The notes beneath the pieces were generated by a model. It ran no database searches and was not told the DNA's origin. It saw nothing but the letters and a program-made list of their open reading frames with translations. Below are positions 55,689 through 63,800 of a stretch of DNA of 64,000 nt, piece by piece. The DNA is from Bacteroidia bacterium (lineage in GTDB: Bacteria > Bacteroidota > Bacteroidia > UKL13-3), in NCBI GenBank assembly GCA_019695215.1, contig JAIBAK010000003.1:1-64000 (forward strand). The letters run 5' to 3'. Made by a program: the position numbers and the translations under genes. Within the stretch, counting starts at the first letter, position 1. Every line of letters begins with the position of its first letter.

Positions 55689-56627
55689 TTAGAACGGATT
55701 AAACTTGCTTATATCGTCTATTAACCCAGTTATTTCATTGGGTAAGTAACGTTCTGTTGTGCTTATGTATTTATGCCCTGCCAAGTATTGCGCTTTGCGT
55801 AAACCTTGCGTTTTAAGCCATGTTGTAATAACACTTGCTCGTACTTGTTTAAAGTTTAAAAAGGTTGCATCAAGGGCTTTTACTTGCTTTGTAAGCGGTT
55901 TAAATACGTGCATTAGGTTTATGGTTGCTGTTTTTTGTTTGCTGCTTTCAGGCAGCGTAAAAAACAGTTTATCGCTTTCGTTGCAGTAAGTAAAAAACTG
56001 TGGGCGTATGTTGTTGATGTAATGTATTAATGCGCCTGTTTGTGCAGGGTGTAAAGGAAGTTTGCGCTCATTACTTTTTTTACCGCCTGTTATTGTTATC
56101 GTGCCTTTGTTTAAATCAATATCGGTAATGTGTAGCTTTTGCAGTTCGTTTGTTGCAAGCCCCTGATTGATTAAAAAACCAAGCATTATAAAGTTACGTT
56201 GCCTACTTAAAAAGCATTGTGTACGTTGGTTTTTGGGCATGTGGCTATCATCATAATTTTGCACATACACCGTATAAAAATTATCGTAAATGGTTTGCAG
56301 TTCTTCGGCTGTGTAGGTTCGGTAAAGCTGTTGTTTGTGTGTGCCTCGTATTTTTATTAAGGCTGTTGGGTTGCTTGTTACTTGCTCATTCTTCACTAAA
56401 AAAGCAAAGTAATGATTGATTGCTATTAAGCTGTTGCGCCTTGTAATATTATCTTGTTGCTTTTGTGTTTGCAGGTACTCCAAGTATTTTAACACCTCTT
56501 TTTTAGTGCAGTTTATTACTTCCTTACCGTACCAACTCAAAAATAAATTTACATTGCGTGTATATGCTTTTTGTGTGGTAGTGCTGTGGTTTATACTTTG
56601 TAAGTATGCTGTAAAATCATTATTCAT
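55689..56627 (-). CDS. second tyrosine recombinase, catalytic site incomplete
   Basis: A 312-residue integrase-fold protein with an N-terminal core-binding domain (residues 1-95). In the catalytic domain the Arg I segment reads NQGLATNELQKL, with Ala where GLR is usual. The HxxR box reads FKQVRASVITTWL, with no His. Arg II, the Lys hairpin (TGGKKSNERKLPL), the GHK histidine and the nucleophile in STTERYLPN remain. With two of the usual residues missing it is probably a partner that needs the neighbouring active recombinase, as in paired or trio recombinase systems. It is followed one base later by the intact recombinase. Confidence 0.88.
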   Translation of the reverse strand: MNNDFTAYLQSINHSTTTQKAYTRNVNLFLSWYGKEVINCTKKEVLKYLEYLQTQKQQDNITRRNSLIAINHYFAFLVKNEQVTSNPTALIKIRGTHKQQLYRTYTAEELQTIYDNFYTVYVQNYDDSHMPKNQRTQCFLSRQRNFIMLGFLINQGLATNELQKLHITDIDLNKGTITITGGKKSNERKLPLHPAQTGALIHYINNIRPQFFTYCNESDKLFFTLPESSKQKTATINLMHVFKPLTKQVKALDATFLNFKQVRASVITTWLKTQGLRKAQYLAGHKYISTTERYLPNEITGLIDDISKFNPF

Positions 56628-56679
56628 ATTGCTAACCTGTACTTTTTATTTTTGGTGTCGTCCTACTGGTAAAGCCTTA

Positions 56680-58581
56680 TTATGCTTGCTGTTCGGGGTT
56701 GGTCTGTGGGGTTTGGCTAACTGGCTTACTGTTGGTATTAAGCGTGTAATAATATTGGCGGTTTTTCCATTCACGGTTTAATTTGCCTTGCTCCCAAAGT
56801 GTTTTTAAGTATCGGGATTCTATGCCCTGACTACGTTTTGTAAGTGCTGTTATATCACTTGTCAGATACTTGCGCCCTTGTTGTTTGGCTTCCAGTTCAA
56901 GCAATATTTTAAAGGTGTATTCTTCTTTTTCGTTTATGCGTATGCGCTTGTAATGCGGTTCAAAAAAAGTAGGTTGTTGTTCTGCTATTGGTTCAGCTTT
57001 TACTTCGGGTGTTATTATTGGCTTTGGTGGCTCAATATGTTGTTTTACTTCCGCTTTGTTATATTCAGCCCACACGTTTTTTAAAGTTGTTTGCAAGGCT
57101 TGTTCTATCTTGGTTTGTGTGTCGGTTTGGTTGCCGAAGTTTGTTAGCTTGTAAATAAATCCCTCTCGGTTTTTATTACCTCCTGCAATTTGTATGTAGC
57201 TAAATAGTTTAAGTTCTTGCAAGTATCTGTTTAGTGTGCGTGGATGTATGGCTTTGGCTTTGCGTATATCCATTGCAGTAAATTGTGTTTGCTGTGCCTC
57301 GTTTAAAAAGGTATTGAGCCATACAAAAAAACCTCTTGCACTTGTGCTTAGTTCATCGGCTCTGCGGAACAGATTATTTTTTAAAAACTTAAAGGCGAGT
57401 TCAATATCCTGTGGGTGCGTTTTTATACATACTTCGCCTGTGCTTTCATCTATTATTTGCTCACGTTGATATTGAAAAAAGTAGGTAATCACATCAATAA
57501 AATTAAGCAGCAATAACAACGATTTACGAGGGTGTGCCACTTCATCGGGTAAATGTATCAATGTTGCAAAAGGATTGATTACACTTACATTCTCAAGCAT
57601 TGCCATTGCACATTTTAATAGGTGTTGCGCTTGTTTTATATCATCGGTTTTTATTTGTCCTGCCTTGCACTTTTTTTGATACTCCATTACTAAAATATCT
57701 TGGTGGTGGCTGTGGTTTAAGTGCAAACACAAAAACGGTAAACTTATTTCTTCAAAGTTTTTATCACTATAAGCACAAGCCACTAAACACAAGTTTGCAA
57801 CCACTTCAAAAGTGGTGCTGTGCAACATTCCGTCTTTGTCTTTTGTCGCTCTTGTTTTTACTAATTTACCTTGACTTTGCAGCGTTGCAAGCGGCTGTAA
57901 CATTTGCGTTGTCCATTCTAAATCTTCAATGAGTAGAGCTTTGTTTTGCAGTTCGTGGCTGTTAAAGTAATAAAGTGCATTGGCTGATATTTGCGAGTGA
58001 AAACTGTATGTGCCGTGTGGCATACATTCACTTAACTTTTGCAATATGTAACTTTTACCAATACCACTTTTTGCAAGGCACAGCACACTAAACGGGTTAT
58101 TGAACTTGTAAGAAGCCAAAGCCAAAAAAAGTATAACAGCGTTTTCATCTTCGCCCAAAATGCCTGTCATGTTTAATTGTTTAACCAGTTCAGCCAGTAA
58201 ATTTTTGTGCTTTAAAAATGCTGTTGCTTTTTGCTTGGCTTCTTCGCTTGGTTCAAATGTGGTGTGTGGTGCTTTGCCTCCAAATTTTAGTTGATGCAAA
58301 CGGTATTCTTCAAGTTGTAAAATTAAGCTGTGTATGCTGCTTGATACTTCGGTAAGTTTTAATTCCCAGTTATCGCAAATGGTGCGTATGAGTTTGCCCG
58401 TTTGCGTATCGTTGTATAAATCTAAAGTTGTTCGTTGTGGTGGATAGTTTGCATGAGTAATGCGAAGTGTGCAAACCATACGTTCCACTTGCGATAAATC
58501 AACACCGCCCAAAACATCAACGGTTAAAACGGTGTCTTTGTAGGTTATAAAATGGCTGTTGGTAATGTGTAATTGCTGCAT
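56680..58581 (-). CDS. P-loop ATPase of a mobile element (helicase/primase-like)
   Basis: A 633-residue protein from ATG 58581 (MQQLHITNSHF). Longer readings up to 58911 run through hairpin-rich repeats and are not protein-like. Walker A is CLAKSGIGKSYIL (about residues 175-187) and the acidic Walker B-type strand is LLIEDLEW (about 220-227). A long helical region follows, and a winged-helix-like segment lies near the C-terminus (TKRSQGIESRYLKTLWEQGK). The layout resembles helicase or primase-helicase proteins of integrative elements, so replication of the element is a plausible role. It is the first gene of a minus-strand operon with the two recombinases (52-bp gap). Confidence 0.75.
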   Translation of the reverse strand: MQQLHITNSHFITYKDTVLTVDVLGGVDLSQVERMVCTLRITHANYPPQRTTLDLYNDTQTGKLIRTICDNWELKLTEVSSSIHSLILQLEEYRLHQLKFGGKAPHTTFEPSEEAKQKATAFLKHKNLLAELVKQLNMTGILGEDENAVILFLALASYKFNNPFSVLCLAKSGIGKSYILQKLSECMPHGTYSFHSQISANALYYFNSHELQNKALLIEDLEWTTQMLQPLATLQSQGKLVKTRATKDKDGMLHSTTFEVVANLCLVACAYSDKNFEEISLPFLCLHLNHSHHQDILVMEYQKKCKAGQIKTDDIKQAQHLLKCAMAMLENVSVINPFATLIHLPDEVAHPRKSLLLLLNFIDVITYFFQYQREQIIDESTGEVCIKTHPQDIELAFKFLKNNLFRRADELSTSARGFFVWLNTFLNEAQQTQFTAMDIRKAKAIHPRTLNRYLQELKLFSYIQIAGGNKNREGFIYKLTNFGNQTDTQTKIEQALQTTLKNVWAEYNKAEVKQHIEPPKPIITPEVKAEPIAEQQPTFFEPHYKRIRINEKEEYTFKILLELEAKQQGRKYLTSDITALTKRSQGIESRYLKTLWEQGKLNREWKNRQYYYTLNTNSKPVSQTPQTNPEQQA

Positions 58582-58662
58582 ATTAGAAATGAATAAATAC
58601 AAGCAAAACACGATAGAAAACCAGTAGCAAGTAAAAATACATATTAACAAATCAGTTCTCAA

Positions 58663-58698
58663 ACACGCTTTTCTCCCCTGCGATTGAGTGCTTTTGAT
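58663..58698 (+). repeat. left arm of a perfect 36-bp inverted repeat
   Basis: Starts ACACGCTTTTCTCCCC and ends GAGTGCTTTTGAT. The reverse complement is at 60221-60256 without mismatch. The arms enclose 1522 bp. It lies 82 bp upstream of the ATPase start codon. Confidence 0.95.
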
Positions 58699-58746
58699 AA
58701 CAACAAAAAAGAGCAATAACCAACCCGAAAAAAAATCAAAAACAAA

Positions 58747-58942
58747 TTGCTGCCTTGCAGCAAAAAAAAGGGCGAAAAAAATGTGTGGCTTTGCCACGCA
58801 AAAAACACAACAAAGTTGTGAGAGAAAAAAGGGCGATTTAAAACCATTACAAGCAAACAAAAAGTAAAAACATTGCTGCCATGCAGCAACAAAAAAAGGG
58901 CGCAAATACAATACTTAAAAACGTACCGCAATATTGCGGTAC
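58747..58942 (+). repeat. array of hairpins each followed by an A-tract and GGGCG
   Basis: TTGCTGC-ctt-GCAGCAA (58747-58763) is followed by A-tract and GGGCG at 58770; CACAAC-aaa-GTTGTG (58806-58820) by GGGCG at 58831; TTGCTGC-cat-GCAGCAA (58873-58889) by GGGCG at 58898. A further hairpin GTGGC-ttt-GCCAC lies at 58785-58797. The array ends in the perfect 20-bp palindrome GTACCGCAATATTGCGGTAC (58923-58942). GGGCG spacing is 61-67 bp. The pattern looks like iterons or a replication or recombination control site. Confidence 0.8.
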
Positions 58943-59525
58943 ATAAAACCAAAGCAGTAACTACCGAGCAAGCCACAGCGAACCACCGCAAGGCGCAACA
59001 CCTGCAAACACAAAACGGCAAGCCACCGCAGCAGGCGCAGGGAAAGCAGCACCCAAAGCACAAGGCACAACCACCAACACAGGCACACCAAGCCCAAGAG
59101 CCAACGCAACACTACCCCAAGTGCCCGAACCAAAACCCGCAAAGCTAACACAGGGGCGCAACTGCACAGGAGCAGCAGCACACGGAAAAGCAACAAGCAA
59201 ACCACCACGAGCAGCACACCAAGAAACGAGAGCAGCAGAACGCAACGCAAACGAAGCACGAGCCACACGACCACCAACCAAAAACGAAGAAACAGAAAAC
59301 ACCGCAGCAGACGGAAAAGCCAACCGAATGAGGCTATCAATACCCGAAGCACAACCAACACCAACCGAGCCAGCAAACGAAGCCACAGAGGGCAAAAAAG
59401 CACGGCACGAAGCAGCAGCCGAAGAACCCGAAAGACGAGAACCCGAAAAAGCCACACAAGGAAAAGAGCAAACAAAAGAAGCTAATGAAACCATAATAAA
59501 AACAACTAAAATGAATGCCCATTAA
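58943..59525 (+). other. stretch nearly free of T on the plus strand
   Basis: From 58981 to 59460 I count nine T in 480 bases. With so few T, no plus-strand frame meets many stops, so open frames here mean little. One frame (open from about 58949 to TAA at 59523-59525, GTG possible at 59121) has G-rich first and A-rich third codon positions and would encode an Ala/Pro/Glu/Lys/Arg-rich disordered chain ending KTTKMNAH. Whether that is translated cannot be decided here. The strand skew reverses at about the 58923 palindrome. Confidence 0.6.
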
Positions 59526-59576
59526 TCAAGAGCATGAAAGCGACCACTAAAGCAAGGGCGGGCGTTAGACCGCTTG

Positions 59577-59870
59577 CTATACCCTTGCTGTGTGGGCGCA
59601 AATGCTCATTTTTGCATTCACTTTTAGTTGTTTATTATGGGAGTTAAAAGCGATTGTTTGCTTTGCCTTGTGGCTTTGGGTTCTACTCGTCTTTGGGTTA
59701 TCGGCTAAATAGTTGTGTGCTTTTTTGGTAGCCAATCCAACAAAAAAACTTACAAAAAAAATCAGCAAAAAAAGGTGTATCGGAAGTAAAAAAAGCGTGG
59801 TGTAAGCACTTAACAATAGCCACGTTTTACGTGGCTTGCTGTGGGGGTAGCTGTGCAGTTTTAACTGCAC
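59577..59870 (-). CDS. possible small membrane protein (97 residues)
   Basis: A minus-strand ORF with two adjacent hydrophobic stretches (about residues 17-46, LLSAYTTLFLLPIHLFLL and IFFVSFFVGLA) and a basic polar tail rich in Lys, His and Ser. No family is recognised and no clear promoter is seen. It lies in the hairpin-rich part of the element, where chance ORFs are common, so the call is weak. Confidence 0.3.
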   Translation of the reverse strand: MQLKLHSYPHSKPRKTWLLLSAYTTLFLLPIHLFLLIFFVSFFVGLATKKAHNYLADNPKTSRTQSHKAKQTIAFNSHNKQLKVNAKMSICAHTARV

Positions 59871-59886
59871 TTTGCTAAGTGCTTAG

Positions 59887-60016
59887 TGTGTTGCTGCTGC
59901 CCATGCACAAGCATTTTTTTAACTTATAAAAAATAAAAAATGCAAAGCCGAGCCAAGCAGCAACACACAGCAAGCGGTAGTTTTTATCTTACATCAAACT
60001 AAAAACTACCGCTTGC
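59887..60016. repeat. two large hairpins in the element's control region
   Basis: TGTGTTGCTGCT (59887-59898) pairs with AGCAGCAACACA (59956-59967), with an inner GCATTTTTTT/AAAAAATGC pair. Next to it GCAAGCGGTAGTTTTT (59970-59985) pairs perfectly with AAAAACTACCGCTTGC (60001-60016) around a 15-base loop. Confidence 0.85.
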
Positions 60017-60124
60017 CACCACGCTTTTTTTTATAGAGCCAAGCCAAAAATTAAATCAGTCCACCACCACCAAAAAACTAAAAGAAAAAGAGGCGAAAAA
60101 AAACGCTAAAAGCAGACGAAAAAA

Positions 60125-60174
60125 GGGCGTAAAAATGTGTGGTAAAACCACCCAAAAAAGAGGAAAAAAGGGCG
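60125..60174 (+). repeat. second GGGCG/hairpin cluster near the right inverted repeat
   Basis: GGGCG at 60125 and 60170, each preceded by an A-tract, with GTGGT-aaa-ACCAC (60139-60151) between. GGGCG followed by ATGTGTGG occurs here and at 58770-58788 in the same orientation, a direct repeat inside the inverted arms. Confidence 0.7.
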
Positions 60175-60220
60175 AAAAAAACGACTAAAAAGCACTACAA
60201 AAACACCACAAAAAAACACC

Positions 60221-60256
60221 ATCAAAAGCACTCAATCGCAGGGGAGAAAAGCGTGT
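60221..60256 (-). repeat. right arm of the perfect 36-bp inverted repeat
   Basis: Exact reverse complement of 58663-58698. Just outside is AT-rich DNA leading to the terminator of the lipoprotein gene. Confidence 0.95.
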
Positions 60257-60301
60257 GCATAACTTTTTAAAATGAGGGGTAAAACCGACCAAACAGAGCA
60301 T

Positions 60302-60330
60302 AAAAAAACGCCACATGGTGAGTGTGGCGT
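60302..60330 (-). terminator. terminator of the RHS/lipoprotein operon
   Basis: On the minus strand ACGCCACA-ctcacca-TGTGGCGT is followed by a run of T (complement of A 60302-60308). It lies directly after the lipoprotein stop codon at 60337. Confidence 0.85.
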
Positions 60331-60336
60331 GTTAGA

Positions 60337-60858
60337 TTATTCCATTATGCGTTTATTCTCAACCCTAATTTTGTTCATCAACTCAATAATTATTGGGTCA
60401 TTTGATAAATGCTTTTTGAGGGCAGTTGCATCTACTATACTGCCACTGTTTAAAAACTCCCCATTTGGTTTTTGATTACTTGAGCGGATATAGTAATTTA
60501 TTATAATTCCTGTTTTCCCTTTCCTCATAGTGTATAAATCATAACCTTGATTACCTACTTTTAAGTGATGTAAGTATTGTTTTAGCATCAATATATAGAC
60601 CCATCTATTTTTAGCTTGTTCAGATACATTACTAAAAATCTCATCAATATTATAATGGCTTAAAGTATCGTTTAAATCTTTAGACATATCAATATTATGC
60701 GGTATGTAATTAATTACAAAGCGGTCAAACTCCATGCTATCTGTTTTCACATCAATGCTTATTACATTACTTTTATCCTTATTATTTACTTCACTTGAGC
60801 AAGCATTGACTACTGAGTACAACAATAGCAACCCCAATATTTTTTTTAAGTTGAACAT
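60337..60858 (-). CDS. lipoprotein, candidate immunity protein for the long RHS protein
   Basis: A 173-residue protein with a lipoprotein signal and lipobox VVNAC (about residues 16-20). The mature part is alpha/beta, with KNRWVYILMLKQYLHHLKVG near the middle, and has no recognised family. Its start codon lies four bases after the RHS stop, and a strong terminator follows, so it is the last gene of the RHS transcript. An envelope-located inhibitor of the RHS tip is inferred from this position only. Confidence 0.65.
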   Translation of the reverse strand: MFNLKKILGLLLLYSVVNACSSEVNNKDKSNVISIDVKTDSMEFDRFVINYIPHNIDMSKDLNDTLSHYNIDEIFSNVSEQAKNRWVYILMLKQYLHHLKVGNQGYDLYTMRKGKTGIIINYYIRSSNQKPNGEFLNSGSIVDATALKKHLSNDPIIIELMNKIRVENKRIME

Positions 60859-60862
60859 ATGA

Positions 60863-63800
60863 TTACTGTTTTCCAGGGTCTATTGTATTTCCTAAGTCCG
60901 TTTTCTTAACGTCTTCTGTTAATGTATAACTGTAAGCACCGTCACCGTTAAAACCTTTGTTATATGCTTCTGCTTCTGACTTTGAAGAAAAGCTATTAAC
61001 AACGGATTTTCCATCTATTTGGTAGGTAAGGTTAAATACTTTTTCGATTTTTACAAAAGTTCCGTCTGTTACTAAACGTCCCGTTTCCTTTCCATTTACA
61101 ATTTCAGGGCCGACATAACCAGTAGCAGCAATAGTTGTTACACCAGTTTGCATTGTAATGTCTGTTGCAAAGTTCGCGTTCCCCGATGTATTAGCGGTAT
61201 TACAAGCGGCTAATGTCCATACTGCATTTTTATCAAATTTGATTTGCCCTGATTTTACTGCTGCTGCTAAATCTTTTACTGTTTTCTCACTCAAACCTCC
61301 ATAGCTAACATTCATCCTATACATACCGTTATCTTGGTTTAAAAATAAACCATCATAGCCGCCATGCGCAAAAGTTACAACACGTAATATAGAGCCTTGT
61401 TCCTTAGTGTAATTTTTAAATACATTTAACAATGCTGCACCTGTATTAACTTTGCCTGCATAACTAAAGCCGTAACGCTGTTTAAGTCCCATTGCTCTTT
61501 TATGAAAAGAAACAACATCAGAGGGTTTATAATTATCTCCGTTTCCAGTTCCAGCAACAGTTATTCGTGCCTCTAATCCATCCAAATCAATTGCCCATAT
61601 TGGATTGTTATTAGCAAATTGATAAGGTGTTAATTCTGGATAATCTGCCTCTAAAGGGTCAGTACTTAAAAATCTACCTAACCTCTTGTTGTAAATCCTC
61701 ATGCCATAATCTTGCATTCCCTCAACTTCGCTATCGTCCATTTTCCCATTAAATGAATACCGATACCCCTTGGTATTAGCCAAAAACTCCTCCATGCTGC
61801 TGCAAACCGGGCGGGTTACATTCACGGTGTAATTTACATCTAAATTGCTTACAAAACATTTTTCGGGGTAAGGGCTGGCCGTTACATCCAGGTCGGTTAC
61901 GTAAAATACATCGGCTGTGGGCACATAGGTGGTCTCCACCACGGCAAACTGGCTTATGCTAAAGGTGTAGGGGGTGTAGGTGGTATCGGTTACCCAGATA
62001 TCAAGGGCGCTAATGTAAAAAATATCGGGGTAACTGCCACCACCGGTCAGCTGGCTTACCACCCGCACTTCGTGCTGTACATCGGCACTGTTAAAATTAA
62101 AGTTTACCTGGGTTGTATTACCTGCATTAATGGTAAAGTTCCCGGTAACCGGGTTACCGCTGTTGTCGTAAATGCGCACCACGGCATTATTGCTTACGGC
62201 TTGTACAGTAATGCTTCCATTTACATACTCACCTGTGTTAGGGGTAGAAAAGAAGAAGCTGGCCCCATCGTTGGCGGCAGTTACGGGTACGTCCTGGGTA
62301 GAAGTTCCGCTGTTGTAAGTGGGACTTCCGCTATTGTAAGCACTCCAGGTTTGAGTATGTCCATTTGTAACGGTCTGGCTTGGGGCAATGGTCATTACGG
62401 GGTCGCTGGTGGCGCGCAGGTTGTACTGGTTCTGGCTGCTGTTCAGGTTAAAGTTTACAATCTGATTGGTGGAGCTGGCCGGTACGGTGGTGGGCCCGGC
62501 TACCAGGTTGTTGTTGTTATCATACAGGCCCACATACACCGGGTTGGTGGTAGTGGTAAACGTAAGGTTCACATCAATCACGTTCCCGTTGGTTGGAGTA
62601 CCTGTTATGGTGTAATAGGCTCCGTCTCCGGCATTGGTGGCAGTAATGTCCTGCGTATTGTTGCCGCTGTTGTAAGTGGCACTTCCGCTGTTCCAGGCAG
62701 TCCAGGTTAAGGTGTGCCCGTTGTTGAGCAGGGTTATGGGTGTCATTACCTGCGCCAGCTCTCCGGTAAGGCGTACTTCATGGATGGAGCTGCTGCAGTT
62801 GCTTACAACAAGGTTAAGGTCTCCGCTATTGCCGGCTGTAATCACATCGGTAGCCGAAACGAGGTTTCCGTTCTGGTCGTACACGCCTGCGGTTACATCG
62901 CTGCCCCCGGCCTGTATGCTTACTTTTACAAATAAATCCTGTCCGGTATTGGCTGCGGTGCTAAAGCTAACCTTGCCTCCGTCATTATCGGCATTCACGG
63001 TTATTTCCTGTTGCTGGGTACCACTGTTGTAATTGGTGCTTCCGCTGCCTATGGCCGTCCAGGTTTGCTGGTGTCCGTTCACAAATACATTATGGTTATT
63101 GGCCGGGTTGCCATTGGCGGTTACCCGCACGGTGTGCTGGCTGCTGCTGCTGTTAAAATTAAAGGTAAGGGCCGAGGTGTAACCTCCTGCCGATACGCTC
63201 AGGGTATTGCCCACTAAATTGTTGGCTGCATCATAAATACCCACAGTAATTCCGTTTTCTTGTCCGGACTGGGCTGTAATGAGTACCTGCACGGCATCGC
63301 CATTGGTGGGGGTATTGGGTATAATAAAGAAAGCCCCGCTGCCTATATCGGCCATTTGTATTTCCTGTTTGCCGGATGAACTGTTGTACGCAGGTATTCC
63401 TTCCTCATAACTTTGCCAGGAGAGGGTGTGCCCGTCAATAACCGGGTGTTGCTGCACCTGCACATTTTGAGAACCACTGCAACTCGAAACAAATTCGGTT
63501 GGTCTTCCCGGCATAATCATCCCGAATGGATAATAATCCTGGGCGCTTTGCACATCGGCCAGGTAAGCGCTGATGTTGCCATCGGCACCGGCTGTAAGGG
63601 CATAGTCTCCATTGGGGTTTCCGCCTGTTGGAGCGATGTATTCGTATTTGCCTTTTTTGAGTAAATAATCACTGCCGCTTACCGCAGGGCCCTGCCAGGT
63701 ATAGGCTTCGTCCACTATAATTTTGCGGTCGCTTACCGTTACCAGCACATTGCCCAAGTGGTTGCTCAGTTCATACTGCCGGCTGCCTTTGGCATAGGTA

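Larger units (their letters stand above)
54785..60256 (-). mobile_element. integrative element inside the RHS locus
   Basis: The element comprises two tyrosine recombinases, a P-loop ATPase and a 1.6-kb hairpin-rich region with 36-bp inverted repeats. It lies between two RHS toxin/immunity pairs. The exact ends are not certain: no convincing direct attachment repeat was found near 54742-54784 and 60257-60300. Composition differs from the RHS genes on both sides. The limits given are those of the genes and repeats. Confidence 0.6.

Noticed and set aside
58582..58911. Upstream extension of the ATPase ORF to 58911
   Set aside because: The extra 110 residues are translated from the inverted repeat and hairpin-A-GGGCG units and are Phe/Cys-rich without protein character; ATG 58581 gives a normal start.
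58915..59494. Long minus-strand ORFs opposite the T-poor stretch
   Set aside because: They are Leu/Val/Arg-repetitive readings caused by the lack of stop codons in skewed DNA; several frames are open at once.
59564..59570. GTTAGAC as an attC core site in the mobile element
   Set aside because: It fits GTTRRRY, but no partner RYYYAAC site or attC fold is nearby and the recombinases are not integron integrases.
54742..60300. Direct-repeat attachment sites of the RHS-locus element
   Set aside because: Only a 10-bp AGCATAAAAA similarity was found between the flanks, too short in AT-rich DNA to call an att site.
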